DNA of 64,000 bases. It comes from Lysobacter sp. KIS68-7. GTDB lineage: Bacteria > Pseudomonadota > Gammaproteobacteria > Xanthomonadales > Xanthomonadaceae. Below are positions 9,059-18,419 of this stretch, one piece after another (positions within the stretch are counted from its first letter, which is position 1; every line of letters starts with the position of its first letter). Where the stretch lies: positions 3,099,001 through 3,163,000 of the forward strand of contig NZ_CP089925.1 of the NCBI RefSeq assembly GCF_021284745.1. The letters are read 5' to 3'. The notes below the pieces were generated by a model. It was not told where the DNA came from, did not search any database, and saw only the letters and a list, made by a program, of their open reading frames with translations. Both the position numbers and the translations under genes were made by a program.

Positions 9059-9621
9059 CAGGGTGTGGCGGCGCCTGCGCCGCGGCCGTGCATGTTCTCG
9101 GCCGGACGCGTGACCTGCAGCGCCGCGCCGACGCGACGCAGGATCGCCTGGCTCATCTCGCGCTGCATTTCCTTGGCGAGCAGTTCGCGCTCGCTGGTCT
9201 TGCCGATCGAATTGGCGGGCGGCGAGGTGTAATCGCGCGAGAGCTCGACCACCTGCAGCGGCACGACCACCGCGCCTTCCGGATCCACGAGCGTGAACTG
9301 CACCGCGTAGCGCAGGCTGAACTCCTGTGCACGGCCGTTCTGGTCGATGCTGATCGGCTGGTTGCCCCAGCGCTCGGAGGTGATCTGCAGCGTGGTGGCG
9401 GGCACGAGCGCGTCGGCGGACGCGGGCGTGGCACCGGCGCGCGTCATCGCATCGGCCAGCGATTCGGCGAGCGGGCTGTACGGATCCGGCGCGACGACGC
9501 GGACCGGCATCAGCTCGGTCGGTAGCGTGAGCGCGTTGCGCAGGTGGAAGCCGCACGCGCTGCAGGCCAGCGCGAGCGTGGCCAGGAGCGCGAGGCGGAG
9601 GGATTTCGGGGCGATTCGCAT
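9058..9621 (-). CDS. lptE: LPS-assembly lipoprotein LptE
   Basis: A 187-residue lipoprotein that plugs the LptD barrel during LPS delivery to the outer membrane. The signal peptide ends in ALACSACGFHLR; the family pattern (lipidated Cys followed by GFHLR) points to Cys23, though Cys20 is also possible. The body contains the usual LptE stretch FSLRYAVQFTLVDPEG and an ANSIGKTSERELLAKEM segment. It lies between leuS and holA, its standard position. The tail is glycine/alanine-rich and probably disordered. Confidence 0.93.
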   Translation of the reverse strand: MRIAPKSLRLALLATLALACSACGFHLRNALTLPTELMPVRVVAPDPYSPLAESLADAMTRAGATPASADALVPATTLQITSERWGNQPISIDQNGRAQEFSLRYAVQFTLVDPEGAVVVPLQVVELSRDYTSPPANSIGKTSERELLAKEMQREMSQAILRRVGAALQVTRPAENMHGRGAGAATP

Positions 9622-9674
9622 GGCCGGCAGTCTGGACGACCGGGCGACGGGCGGCAAGCGCGTCGCCCTGGCGA

Positions 9675-12416
9675 TCAGGCGCCTGCCGCCACGATGTTCA
9701 CGATCTTGCCCGGCACCACGATGACCTTCTTCACCGACTGGCCCTCGAGGAAGCGCGCGACGCCCGGTTCGGCGAGCGCGGCGGCCTCGATGGCCTCGCG
9801 CGGCGCGTCCGGCGACACCTCGATGGTGCCGCGCAGCTTGCCGTTGACTTGCACGGCCAGCGTGAGTGCGTCGCGCACCAGCGCGGCGGGGTCGGCCTGC
9901 GGGAACGGCACGTCCTCGACCAGCGTTTCCTTGTGGCCCAGCACCTGCCACAGCGCATGGCTCACGTGCGGCGTGACCGGATTGAGCAGCAGCACCATCG
10001 CCTGCAGCGCTTCGTGGCGCACGGCGCGGCCCTGGTCGGACATGTCGGTGAACTTCGCGACATGGTTGAGCAGTTCCATCAGCGCCGCGATCGCGGTGTT
10101 GAAGCTGTGCCGGCGGCCGTAGTCGTCGCCGACCTTCTGGATCGTTTCGTGCAGCTGGCGGCGCAGGGTCTTCTGCGCGGCGTCGAGCGTCGCGGCATCC
10201 ACTTCCGGATGGTCAGGCTGCGCGGCGTGCGTGACGACTTCGCGCCAGAAGCGGCGCAGGAAGCGCGCCATGCCTTCCACGCCTGCTTCGTTCCATTCCA
10301 GCGACTGTTCCGGCGGTGCGGCGAACATCGAGAACAGGCGCACCGTGTCGGCGCCGAAGCGCTCGACCATCGCCTGCGGATCCACGCCGTTGTTCTTCGA
10401 CTTGGACATCTTTTCGATGCCGCCGATGTGCACCGCCTGGCCGTCGGCCGACAGGCGCGCGCCGGTGATGCGGCCGCGTTCATCGCGTTCGACGTCCACG
10501 TCGGCCGGGTTGATCCAGTCCTTCGCGCCGTCTTCCGTTTCGCGGTAGTAGGTCTCGGCGATCACCATGCCCTGGCACAGCAGGTTGGTGGCCGGCTCGT
10601 TGCTGTGCACCAGGCCCGCGTCGCGCAGGAGCTTGTGGTAGAAGCGGAAATACAGCAGGTGCAGGATCGCGTGTTCGATGCCGCCGATGTACTGGTCCAC
10701 CGGCGTCCAGTAATCCGCGCGCGCATCGACCATGTCGGCCGCACCCGGCGAGGTGTAGCGCGCGTAGTACCAGCTCGACTCCATGAAGGTGTCGAAGGTG
10801 TCGGTCTCGCGTTCGGCCGGGCCGCCGCAGTTCGGGCAGGTGGTCTTGCGCCACTCGGGGTCGGCCTTGATCGGCGACTGCACGCCGCTGAAGGCGACGT
10901 CTTCCGGCAGCAGCACCGGCAGCTGGTCTTCCGGCACCGGCACCGCTTCGCACTTCGGGCAGTAGATCACCGGGATCGGGCAGCCCCAGTAACGCTGGCG
11001 GCTCACGCCCCAATCGCGGAGGCGATAGTTCACGCGGCGCACGCCATGGCCTTCGGCTTCGAAACGCGTGGCGAGCGCTTCGAACACCTGGCCGTAGTCC
11101 ATGCCGTCGAACTCGCCGGAATTCACCAGCATGCCGCGCTCGGTGTAAGCCGCGTCTTCCTGGATCCCGCGCTCGAAGTCCTGCAGGACCTCCACGGCCG
11201 CGCGCGTGTCGTACACATCGAGCGAACCGCCGCCGTGCAGCGCCGCGTCCATCGGATCGGCGTGCGTGGATACGTCCTTGCCGATCTCCTCGATCGCATC
11301 GCGCACTTCCACCGGCACGATGACCATGCGGATCGGCAGGCTGTACTGCTTCGCGAATTCCCAGTCGCGCTGGTCATGGCCGGGCACGGCCATCACCGCG
11401 CCGGTGCCGTAGCCCATCAGCACGAAGTTGGCGACGTAGATCGGCAGCGCTTCGCCCGTGATCGGGTGCAGCGCGCGCAGGCCGGTGTCGCGGCCGCGCT
11501 TGGCCTGGGTTTCCAGCTCCGCTTCGGTGGTGCCGCCCAGCTTCAGTTCATCGATGAAGGCCGCCAGCGAGGGATCGCTCGCGGCCGCGCGCTGCGCGAG
11601 CGGGTGCTCGGCGGCGATGCTCACGAAGGTCACGCCCATCAGCGTGTCGGGACGCGTGGTGAACACGTGCAGCTTCTCGTCGCTGCCTTCCACGTCGAAG
11701 GCGAACTCCAGGCCTTCGCTGCGGCCGATCCAGTTGCGCTGCATCGTGCGCACGGCATCGGGCCAGCCCGGCAGCGCATCGAGGCCGTCGAGCAGTTCCT
11801 GCGCGTAGTTGGTGATGCGCAGGAACCACTGCGGGATCTCGCGCTTCTCCACGATCGCACCCGAGCGCCAGCCGCGCCCGTCGATCACCTGCTCGTTGGC
11901 GAGCACGGTGTGGTCGACCGGATCCCAGTTGACGACCGAATTCTTGCGATATGCCAGCCCCTTCTTCAGCAGGCGCACGAACATGCGCTGCTCGTGCACG
12001 TAGTAGGCCGGCGTGCAGGTGGCGAATTCGCGCGACCAGTCGATGGCGTAACCCATCGTCTTGAGCTGCTCGCGCATGTGGGCGATGTTGGCGTAGGTCC
12101 ACTTCGCCGGCGCGGTGTTGTTCTTGATCGCCGCGTTCTCGGCCGGCAGGCCGAATGCGTCCCAGCCCATCGGTTGCAGCACGTTGCGGCCGTTCATGCG
12201 CTGGAAGCGGCTGATCACGTCGCCGATGGTGTAGTTGCGCACGTGGCCCATGTGCAGCGCACCGGAGGGGTACGGCAGCATCGACAGGCAGAAGAACTTC
12301 GGCTTTTCGCTGGCTTCGTCGACTTCGAAAGCGCGCGTGTCGGCCCAGTAACGCTGGGCGGCGGATTCCAGGACGCGGGGGTCGTACGCGGCGGCGTCGT
12401 GCGGAGCGGCAGACAT
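9675..12416 (-). CDS. leuS: leucyl-tRNA synthetase
   Basis: A 913-residue class I synthetase that charges tRNA-Leu. The HIGH motif reads HMGH in [19 protein letters not shown] near residue 50, and the KMSKS loop reads [13 protein letters not shown] near residue 660. The CP1 editing domain ([14 protein letters not shown], later [17 protein letters not shown]) is complete, and a four-cysteine-type zinc segment CPKCEAV...CPNCGG is visible. It is about 50 residues longer than E. coli LeuS because of an insertion encoded roughly at 11160-11310. The ATG at 12416 gives MSAAPHDAA. lptE follows after a 53-base gap. Confidence 0.97.
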   Translation of the reverse strand: MSAAPHDAAAYDPRVLESAAQRYWADTRAFEVDEASEKPKFFCLSMLPYPSGALHMGHVRNYTIGDVISRFQRMNGRNVLQPMGWDAFGLPAENAAIKNNTAPAKWTYANIAHMREQLKTMGYAIDWSREFATCTPAYYVHEQRMFVRLLKKGLAYRKNSVVNWDPVDHTVLANEQVIDGRGWRSGAIVEKREIPQWFLRITNYAQELLDGLDALPGWPDAVRTMQRNWIGRSEGLEFAFDVEGSDEKLHVFTTRPDTLMGVTFVSIAAEHPLAQRAAASDPSLAAFIDELKLGGTTEAELETQAKRGRDTGLRALHPITGEALPIYVANFVLMGYGTGAVMAVPGHDQRDWEFAKQYSLPIRMVIVPVEVRDAIEEIGKDVSTHADPMDAALHGGGSLDVYDTRAAVEVLQDFERGIQEDAAYTERGMLVNSGEFDGMDYGQVFEALATRFEAEGHGVRRVNYRLRDWGVSRQRYWGCPIPVIYCPKCEAVPVPEDQLPVLLPEDVAFSGVQSPIKADPEWRKTTCPNCGGPAERETDTFDTFMESSWYYARYTSPGAADMVDARADYWTPVDQYIGGIEHAILHLLYFRFYHKLLRDAGLVHSNEPATNLLCQGMVIAETYYRETEDGAKDWINPADVDVERDERGRITGARLSADGQAVHIGGIEKMSKSKNNGVDPQAMVERFGADTVRLFSMFAAPPEQSLEWNEAGVEGMARFLRRFWREVVTHAAQPDHPEVDAATLDAAQKTLRRQLHETIQKVGDDYGRRHSFNTAIAALMELLNHVAKFTDMSDQGRAVRHEALQAMVLLLNPVTPHVSHALWQVLGHKETLVEDVPFPQADPAALVRDALTLAVQVNGKLRGTIEVSPDAPREAIEAAALAEPGVARFLEGQSVKKVIVVPGKIVNIVAAGA

Positions 12417-12491
12417 CGGGGGAGTCAAGGCATCGCGAACAGGGCCGGACAGCCTACCAGCCCGCGCATCGGACGGGCACCCGCGCCTGCA

Positions 12492-12520
12492 TTGCCGCGG
12501 GCCTCGCGGAGCTCTACGGT
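12492..12520 (+). promoter_or_regulatory. possible sigma-70 promoter for the SemiSWEET unit
   Basis: TTGCCG at 12492-12497 and TACGGT at 12515-12520 are separated by 17 bases. Transcription would begin about 12527 and give a roughly 20-base leader to the small frame at 12548. Matches are 4/6 at -35 and 3/6 at -10, so this is weak. Confidence 0.3.
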
Positions 12521-12547
12521 AGCCGGACCTCCAGGGGGACACGTGCC

Positions 12548-12643
12548 ATGGCCCGACCGACGCTGCTGCTCCTTCCGCTGCTGCTCGCCTCCCGCATGCC
12601 CGGGTCCCATCCCCTGGGGGCGCCCGGGGTCACCGCGCAATGA
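12548..12643 (+). CDS. possible 31-residue leader peptide coupled to SemiSWEET
   Basis: A 31-codon frame beginning [19 protein letters not shown], hydrophobic at its N-terminus, then proline/glycine-rich. Its ATG has a good Shine-Dalgarno (AGGGGGA, 12533-12539, eight-base spacing). Its TGA overlaps the SemiSWEET ATG as ATGA, and that downstream ATG has no ribosome binding site of its own. The arrangement suggests that translating this frame delivers ribosomes to SemiSWEET. Whether the peptide itself has any function cannot be told. Confidence 0.4.
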   Translation: MARPTLLLLPLLLASRMPGSHPLGAPGVTAQ

Positions 12644-12891
12644 GCATGGAGTGGACCGGTTACGTGGCCGCGACGCTGACCACGGTCGCCTTCCTGCCGC
12701 AGACGCTCAAGACGCTGCGGACGAAGGACACGCGCGGGATCTCCCTGCGCATGTACGTGGTGTTCACCGCCGGCGTGGCGATGTGGCTGTGGTACGGGTT
12801 CGTCCTGCAATCCTGGCCGATGATCCTGGCGAACGTGGTGACGCTCATCCTGTCGACCTCGATCCTCGTGATGAAGATCCGCTGGGGCTGA
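12640..12891 (+). CDS. SemiSWEET sugar transporter
   Basis: An 83-residue, three-helix membrane protein of the SemiSWEET/PQ-loop family, which dimerises to form a facilitative sugar carrier in the inner membrane. The PQ motif occurs in TVAFLPQTLKTLRTK near residue 20, followed by the typical KDTRGISLRMY segment and two further hydrophobic helices. Length matches family members of 85-95 residues. A second in-frame Met lies two codons downstream. It is either single or coupled to the 31-codon frame upstream, and the fimbrial operon starts 105 bases later. Confidence 0.88.
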   Translation: MSMEWTGYVAATLTTVAFLPQTLKTLRTKDTRGISLRMYVVFTAGVAMWLWYGFVLQSWPMILANVVTLILSTSILVMKIRWG

Positions 12892-12968
12892 GCGCTTCCG
12901 GAATCGGAATATCCCGACATGCGCACGCGGGCGATGCCGACTGACCGCGGCCGCGCGCCTGCCTAACG

Positions 12969-12997
12969 TGGAGCCTCCCCAACACGAGGAGGCTCCA
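12969..12997 (+). promoter_or_regulatory. start-occluding hairpin of the fimbrial operon
   Basis: TGGAGCCTCC (12969-12978) and GGAGGCTCCA (12988-12997) form a perfect 10-bp stem with a nine-base loop. The right arm contains almost all of the Shine-Dalgarno AGGAGG (12987-12992) and reaches the first base of the ATG. Folded, it would block initiation. A shorter version lies before the TonB-family gene at 5711. Confidence 0.6.
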
Positions 12998-13551
12998 TGT
13001 CCACCAGCATCCGCCACACTACGCGCGCCACCGGCCTGGCCGTCGCCCTGTTCGCCTCGGTCGCATCCGCCAACACCGGCACCATCCGCTTCGAAGGGCG
13101 CCTGACCAACGCGACCTGCGAAGTCCTCGGCGGCACCGAAGCCTTCGGCCCCAACTTCACCGTGGTCCTGCCGACGGTGAGCACCGCGCAGATGAACGTC
13201 GGCGAATTCGCGGGGCGCACGCGCTTCCCGATGAAGCTGCAGAACTGCACGGACGTCGTCGGCACCGTGCGTGCGCACTTCGACGCGGGCGCCACGATCG
13301 ACGCGAACTTCCGCACCTTGCGGCCGAACAACGGCGGCCCGGTGCATTTCGCGCTCTTCGACGAAGACGGCACGCGCCTGGCGATCGGCGAGCACCCGCA
13401 GGCGGGCGGCACGCCCGCGACGCCGCTCGGCACCGGCTACGCCGCCAACGACACGATGTACTACGAGGTCGCCTACCACCGCGTCGGCGCGGCCGCGCCG
13501 GTGGCCGGCGACTTCTTCTCCACCGTCACCTACTCCCTCAAGTACGACTGA
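12997..13551 (+). CDS. type 1-like fimbrial major subunit
   Basis: A 184-residue exported pilin with a signal peptide ending near residue 25 (ASVASA). It then shows the subunit pattern: an N-terminal donor strand (NTGTIRFEGRLTNATC), two cysteines at 41 and 84 that would form the single disulfide, and a C-terminal beta strand ending VTYSLKYD with the usual near-terminal tyrosine. It is the only subunit gene in the operon. The start is fixed by a strong Shine-Dalgarno that lies within a hairpin. The chaperone gene follows directly. Confidence 0.9.
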   Translation: MSTSIRHTTRATGLAVALFASVASANTGTIRFEGRLTNATCEVLGGTEAFGPNFTVVLPTVSTAQMNVGEFAGRTRFPMKLQNCTDVVGTVRAHFDAGATIDANFRTLRPNNGGPVHFALFDEDGTRLAIGEHPQAGGTPATPLGTGYAANDTMYYEVAYHRVGAAAPVAGDFFSTVTYSLKYD

Positions 13552-13552
13552 C

Positions 13553-14323
13553 GTGCGGGCGTTCGCGAAACCGATGGCGCGCGCGTTGCTCTCGTGCGCC
13601 GTCCTCTTTTCCTTGCCGATGCACGCCAGCGTTGTGGTCTCGAGCACGCGCGTGATCTATCCCGCCGATGCGCAGGACATCACCGTGCGGCTGACCAATC
13701 GTCGGCCCGTGCCCGCGCTGGTCGAGGCGTGGATCGAGCACGACGGTGCGCACGCAACCTCCGGCGTCGTTCCGTTCGCGATCACGCCACCGCTGTTCCG
13801 CCTGGACGCGGGGAAGGGCCAGGCCTTGCGCGTGCACCGACTGCCGGCCCCGTTGTCGTCGGATCGCGAATCGCTGTTCTGGCTCAACGTGCTCGACGTG
13901 CCCGCGGACGCACCGAGAGTCGTCGACGGCACGGCGCTCAAGATGGCCGTGCGCAGCAAGCTCAAGCTGTTCGTGCGCCCGCCGGGCCTGGCCGGCAGTG
14001 CGAATCGCGCGCCGGGGCGACTGACCTGGCGTTTGGTCGAAGACGACGGCGTTCCCGAGCTGCGGATCGACAATCCGACGCCGTTCCACGTCACGATCTC
14101 GCGCGTGCTCGTCGGTGGTGCGCTGGATTTCCGCGGCGACATGGTCGCGCCGTTCGGGCAATTGGCGTTGTCGCTGGAGGCGGTGAACCTGGCAGGCGCG
14201 GCGATCGAAGCACGCGTGCGCGCTGATGCGTTGCGCGCCGCCGGACGCGTGGAATTCCACAGTGTCGACGATGCGGGCGGGCTCGTTCCGCACACGGCGC
14301 GGGTGGGCCATGGCGCTCGATGA
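13553..14323 (+). CDS. periplasmic fimbrial chaperone (PapD family)
   Basis: A 256-residue PapD-like chaperone that would cap the pilin groove by donor-strand complementation. After a signal peptide (ALLSCAVLFSLPMHA) come the conserved arginine in VVSSTRVIYPADAQ and the lysine-containing KLKLFVRPPGL of the first Ig-like domain; the second domain starts near LTWRLVEDDG. The GTG at 13553, just after the pilin stop, is taken as start; an ATG at 13574 would still leave a workable signal peptide, and neither has a strong ribosome binding site. The stop overlaps the usher ATG as ATGA. Confidence 0.87.
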   Translation: MRAFAKPMARALLSCAVLFSLPMHASVVVSSTRVIYPADAQDITVRLTNRRPVPALVEAWIEHDGAHATSGVVPFAITPPLFRLDAGKGQALRVHRLPAPLSSDRESLFWLNVLDVPADAPRVVDGTALKMAVRSKLKLFVRPPGLAGSANRAPGRLTWRLVEDDGVPELRIDNPTPFHVTISRVLVGGALDFRGDMVAPFGQLALSLEAVNLAGAAIEARVRADALRAAGRVEFHSVDDAGGLVPHTARVGHGAR

Positions 14324-16806
14324 GCCTCCGCAAGGCCATGGGCGTCCTCGCGTCCCTTGCGGGCACGGCGATGGCGCCGCTCGCGGGTGCAATGCCGCAA
14401 GACGTCGCGACGACCGTGCGATTCGAGCCTGCCTTCTTCCGCCATGTGCGCGGGCGCGGCGAAACAGGCATCGACCTGGCGCTGCATGCAGCGGGTCCGC
14501 ACGTTGCGCCGGGCCTGCACGCACTCGACGTGGTGCGCAATGGTCGCCCCTTCGGGCGACACCTGGTGCGCTTCATCGCGCCGGATGGAGACGGAAGTGC
14601 GGTGCCCTGCCTCGACCGCAGGCTCGCGGAAGCGCTCGGCGTGGCGTTGGCGCGCTTGTCCCGCGAGCAACGCGCGCGCTTCGAGCACGGCGCGTGCGTC
14701 GCCTTTGAATCGGTGATCCCCTCGGCGCGCGCCGAGTACGACGCCGGCGAACTGGCGCTCCGCGTCTCGCTCCCGCAGGCCGTCCTCGCCGGGCGCATCG
14801 AGGATGCGATCGACCCGGCCCTGTTCGACGCCGGCATTGCGGCCTTCCGCATGCGCTATGCCCTGTCCGCGACGCACCGCGACGCGCGCGACGATGCGCC
14901 AGATCGCACGCAGGCCCACCTGCAGCTCGAAGCCGGCGCCAACCTCGACCGATGGCGCTTGCGCCACCGCAGCGCACACACCTGGCGGTCCGGCACGCCG
15001 CTGCGCAACGATGCAATCGCCACCACAGTGGAGCACGACATCGACACGCTCGCCGCGCAGGCCACCCTCGGCGATTTCCACACGCGTGGTGCGCTGTTCG
15101 ATACCGTGGGGCTGCGCGGCGTGCGCGTCGCTTCGGACGATCGCATGCTGCCGCCCTCGCGCGTGCGCCATGCGCCGGTGATCCGCGGCATCGCCGCGAC
15201 GAACGCGCGCGTGCAGGTGCGGCAAGGCGACACGGTGCTGCTCGACACCACGGTGGCGCCGGGGCCGTTCGACCTGGAGAACGTCCGCCCCGTCGGCGCG
15301 GGCGATGCGCTGCAGGTGCAGGTCGTCGAGGAGGACGGCAGTTCGACCGCGTTCGCAGTGCCCAACGCAGCGGCCCCGGGCTTGTTGCGTCGCGGGCACG
15401 CGCGCTTCGGCGTGGCGGCAGGGCGCTGGCGTCCCTCGCGTCACGCGCGTGGCAGCGGTGTCGTCGAGATGACCTGGGAAGCCGGGACCGGCGATCACGG
15501 CACGGCGCGGGCCGGCGTACAACTCGCCGGCGACTACGCGCATGCGCTCGGTGGCGTCGCCTTGTCCGCGCCCGTCGGTGTGCTCTCGCTCGACTTGTCG
15601 CACGCGCGATCGGCGGGCGATGCCGGCACGCGTGCGCGCATGGGCTACGCCGGCTTCTTCGCCCCCACGCGCACCTCGATCGATGTCGCCGCATGGCGCG
15701 TGGGGAGCGACGGCTTCCGCTCGCTGCATGAAGCGATGCAGCCGACGCCCCGCGACGGGCCCGCAATGCGCGAACACACGCGCATCGACCTTGCGCTGCG
15801 ACAGGAAGCGCGTCGCGCCGGTGCGTTTTCATTCGCGCTCGTCGAACGCCGCCACGCGCCGCGACGACCGGATCGCAGCGCGCAGCTCGGTTGGGGTCGC
15901 ACCTTCGGCCGCGGTCGCGCGCGGCTCGACGCTTCCTTCGAACAGACGCGGCAACGCCGGCACGGTGCGCTGTCCTTGTCCCTGCCCTTGCGCGTCGGTG
16001 CGACTGCGCATTCGCTGCATGCGCAGGCGCGCGCCGCGCCCTCGCAGACCGCCATGCAAGTCGGCGTGCAGGGCCCCATCGGCGCCTCGCGCGCCACATA
16101 TGGCATCGGCAGGCTGCAGTCCGATGCACGCGCCAGCGCGGGCACGACCAGTGCCTCGCTCGGATGGCTCGGCAATGCAGTGCGCTTCGGCGCGGGCGTG
16201 GGCATGTCGCCGCAAGCGCGGCAGTGGTCGGCGAATGCGGAAGGCGCGTTGCTCGCGCACCACGACGGCCTCACCTTCGCTCCGGCGATGGGCGAAGCGG
16301 TTGCGCTGCTGCGCACCGGGCATGGACGCGGTGCGCGCGTGCTGCACGATCCGCACAAGCGGTTGGATCGCTCGGGCCGCGCCGTGGTCGCGCATCTGTC
16401 GCCCTATCGTCGCAATCGTGTCGGCATCGATCCGCAGGGCGCGGACCCCGCCGTGCATTTCGCGTGGACCGAACGCGAGGTGATTCCGCGCGCGGGTGCC
16501 GTCGTCGACGTTCCCCTGCCCGCCCTGCATGCACCGGCGCGCTGGCTGCGCGTCGTTCGCGAAGACGGCAGCGCCCCGCCCTTCGCCGCCGATGTCGTGT
16601 CCCCCTGGGGCGACAGCGTCGGTGGGATCGGGCGCGACGGCGTCGCCTACCTGCGCATCGGGACCGATGCCACGCACGTGGACGTGCGCTGGCAGGAAGA
16701 AGGCGAACCGGGCGCGTGCCGCATCACGCTGGCCACGCCTCCCCGCACGATGGCCTTTGCACCCGAGGCTGCAACCTGCGTCGCCTTGCCGGAGTCACCG
16801 CGATGA
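14320..16806 (+). CDS. outer-membrane fimbrial usher (FimD/PapC family)
   Basis: An 828-residue usher forming the 24-strand outer-membrane pore that recruits chaperone-subunit complexes. Signal peptide residues 1-24; the N-terminal periplasmic domain reads ...FEPAFFRHVRGRGETGIDL and PGLHALDVVRNG. The C-terminal part carries the usual SPYRRNRVGIDPQG and ERTP-like EREVIPRAGAVVDVPL segments. It appears complete and unbroken, and is rich in arginine, as are its neighbours. No adhesin gene follows: the next gene is convergent and its end overlaps the usher end by 12 bases. Confidence 0.92.
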   Translation: MSLRKAMGVLASLAGTAMAPLAGAMPQDVATTVRFEPAFFRHVRGRGETGIDLALHAAGPHVAPGLHALDVVRNGRPFGRHLVRFIAPDGDGSAVPCLDRRLAEALGVALARLSREQRARFEHGACVAFESVIPSARAEYDAGELALRVSLPQAVLAGRIEDAIDPALFDAGIAAFRMRYALSATHRDARDDAPDRTQAHLQLEAGANLDRWRLRHRSAHTWRSGTPLRNDAIATTVEHDIDTLAAQATLGDFHTRGALFDTVGLRGVRVASDDRMLPPSRVRHAPVIRGIAATNARVQVRQGDTVLLDTTVAPGPFDLENVRPVGAGDALQVQVVEEDGSSTAFAVPNAAAPGLLRRGHARFGVAAGRWRPSRHARGSGVVEMTWEAGTGDHGTARAGVQLAGDYAHALGGVALSAPVGVLSLDLSHARSAGDAGTRARMGYAGFFAPTRTSIDVAAWRVGSDGFRSLHEAMQPTPRDGPAMREHTRIDLALRQEARRAGAFSFALVERRHAPRRPDRSAQLGWGRTFGRGRARLDASFEQTRQRRHGALSLSLPLRVGATAHSLHAQARAAPSQTAMQVGVQGPIGASRATYGIGRLQSDARASAGTTSASLGWLGNAVRFGAGVGMSPQARQWSANAEGALLAHHDGLTFAPAMGEAVALLRTGHGRGARVLHDPHKRLDRSGRAVVAHLSPYRRNRVGIDPQGADPAVHFAWTEREVIPRAGAVVDVPLPALHAPARWLRVVREDGSAPPFAADVVSPWGDSVGGIGRDGVAYLRIGTDATHVDVRWQEEGEPGACRITLATPPRTMAFAPEAATCVALPESPR

Positions 16807-17448
16807 CGCGCGCGCCATTCCGAAGATCCACGCGAACCACGCCACGAACGCGATGCGTTGCCCGAGCGCAGGCGCGCCCGGAATGGCCACCACGACACTC
16901 GCCAGCACCACGATCGCCGCGATCGCCGTGGCGATGCGCGTGCGCCGCAGGCCCGTGTGCGCACCCGCGCCCGCGATCAACGCCACCGCGCCGGCGACGA
17001 AGGCGATCCACCACACCGTCCACGCCGCCGTATGCAAACGCCCGAGGCCATAGCCGAGGCCGCGCGCCGCATCCACCGGCAACAGGCCTTCCAGCGCGAA
17101 TGCGAGCGTCGAGATCGTGCACAGGGTCCAGCCGATGCGCCCGACCAGGCCGAACTCGCCGCCCGCCTGCTTGTGCTCCATCGCGCGCCCCGCCTGCACC
17201 ATCGCCCACCATGCGAGCAGGCCCGGGAGCACGAAGCCGAGCGCATCGAAGCCATACCAGTGCGGCACGCCGCGCGCGCCGAGCAAGGCGACGGGATGGA
17301 TCGTCTGCGAATACCCATCCAACGCTGCGCCGAAGCCCAACAGTGCGACAACGAAGAGCAGCAGCGCGAGGCCCGCCCACGGCGCGGCGGAAGGCGGGCG
17401 GAAGGCAGGCGGGCGTGCGGGCGATCGGGAGGACGACGGCAGGTTCAT
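16795..17448 (-). CDS. DUF998-type multi-pass membrane protein
   Basis: A 217-residue protein with about six hydrophobic helices, starting after a proline/serine-rich cytosolic N-terminus. The pattern (first helix WAGLALLLFVVALLGFG, then GFVLPGLLAWWAMVQ, then a repeated helix-loop arrangement) fits the DUF998 family, whose function is unknown. It converges on the usher and overlaps its last 12 bases. The 80-base gap upstream, to the divergent thioredoxin gene, must hold both promoters. Confidence 0.7.
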   Translation of the reverse strand: MNLPSSSRSPARPPAFRPPSAAPWAGLALLLFVVALLGFGAALDGYSQTIHPVALLGARGVPHWYGFDALGFVLPGLLAWWAMVQAGRAMEHKQAGGEFGLVGRIGWTLCTISTLAFALEGLLPVDAARGLGYGLGRLHTAAWTVWWIAFVAGAVALIAGAGAHTGLRRTRIATAIAAIVVLASVVVAIPGAPALGQRIAFVAWFAWIFGMARASSR

Positions 17449-17528
17449 GCCGCCATGCTAGCGTGCGGGCTTGCCGCGACGGGGCATCGCCCCCATTTGT
17501 CGCCCATCGTCCGCTCCTGCGAACCGCC

Positions 17529-18401
17529 ATGGCCACCACTGCTTCCCCGCACGTCTTCGACGCCACCGCCGATACTTTCGAATCCGAAGTCCTGCAGCGC
17601 TCGCTGCAGGTGCCCGTGCTCGTCGACTTCTGGGCCGAGTGGTGCGGGCCCTGCAAGACGCTGGGTCCGATCCTCGAAAAGCTCGCCGACGAATACAACG
17701 GCGCGTTCCGCCTGGCGAAGATCGACGTCGACAAGGAGCAGCAACTCGCCGGCGCGTTCCAGGTGAAATCGATCCCGACCGTCTACCTCGTCAAGGGCGG
17801 CCAGCTCGTCGATGGATTCCCCGGTGCGTTGCCGGAAGGCCAGTTGCGCGAATTCCTGACGCACCACGGCATCGTCCCCGCGGAAGCGGCGAACGAAGCG
17901 CCCGTCGGGGCTGCACCCGCCCCGGTGGATCCGCACGCCGAAGCGGTGCGCCTGCGCAAGCTCGTCGAAACCGAACCGGACAAGCCCGAGCACCGCCTCG
18001 ACCTCGCCCTCGCCCTGCTGCAGACCGGCGGTGCACACGAAGCCGAACAACTGCTCGACGCCCTCCCCGCCAACCTCGCGCACGACGATCGCGCGATCCG
18101 CGCACGCGCACGCCTGGGCTTCGCCGGCCTGTTGAAGGACGCACCGCCGCCGCAGGTGCTCGAAGCGGCGATCGCCAGCGATCCTAAGGACCTGCGCGCG
18201 CGCCACCTGCTGGGCGTGCATCGCCTCGTGGCCGGCGATGCGGAAGGCGGGCTCGACCAGTTCCTGGAAATGCTGCGCCTGGACCGCAACTTCGAGGACG
18301 GCCTGCCTCGCAAGGCGCTCATCGATGCGTTCCGCGTGGTCGACGACGAAGAACTGGTGGGACGTTACCGCCGTCGCATGTCGTCCTTGCTGCTCGTCTG
18401 A
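17529..18401 (+). CDS. cnoX: thioredoxin-TPR protein (CnoX/YbbN type)
   Basis: A 290-residue protein with an N-terminal thioredoxin domain (residues 8-115) and a C-terminal TPR-like helical region (about 145-290). The active site is intact: FWAEWCGPCK with Cys39 and Cys42; E. coli CnoX lacks this CxxC. CnoX proteins act as holdases that hand clients to GroEL/ES under oxidative stress; redox activity as well is likely here, given the CGPC. The ATG at 17529 gives a normal thioredoxin start. The gene stands alone, between a convergent-side membrane protein and a kinase. Confidence 0.88.
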   Translation: MATTASPHVFDATADTFESEVLQRSLQVPVLVDFWAEWCGPCKTLGPILEKLADEYNGAFRLAKIDVDKEQQLAGAFQVKSIPTVYLVKGGQLVDGFPGALPEGQLREFLTHHGIVPAEAANEAPVGAAPAPVDPHAEAVRLRKLVETEPDKPEHRLDLALALLQTGGAHEAEQLLDALPANLAHDDRAIRARARLGFAGLLKDAPPPQVLEAAIASDPKDLRARHLLGVHRLVAGDAEGGLDQFLEMLRLDRNFEDGLPRKALIDAFRVVDDEELVGRYRRRMSSLLLV

Positions 18402-18419
18402 TTTGGTGCATTGCGTCAA

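Noticed and set aside
9849..12944. Very long plus-strand open frame of about 1,030 codons
   Set aside because: Antisense to leuS; rich in His, Arg and Val with no family features. High G+C keeps opposite frames open.
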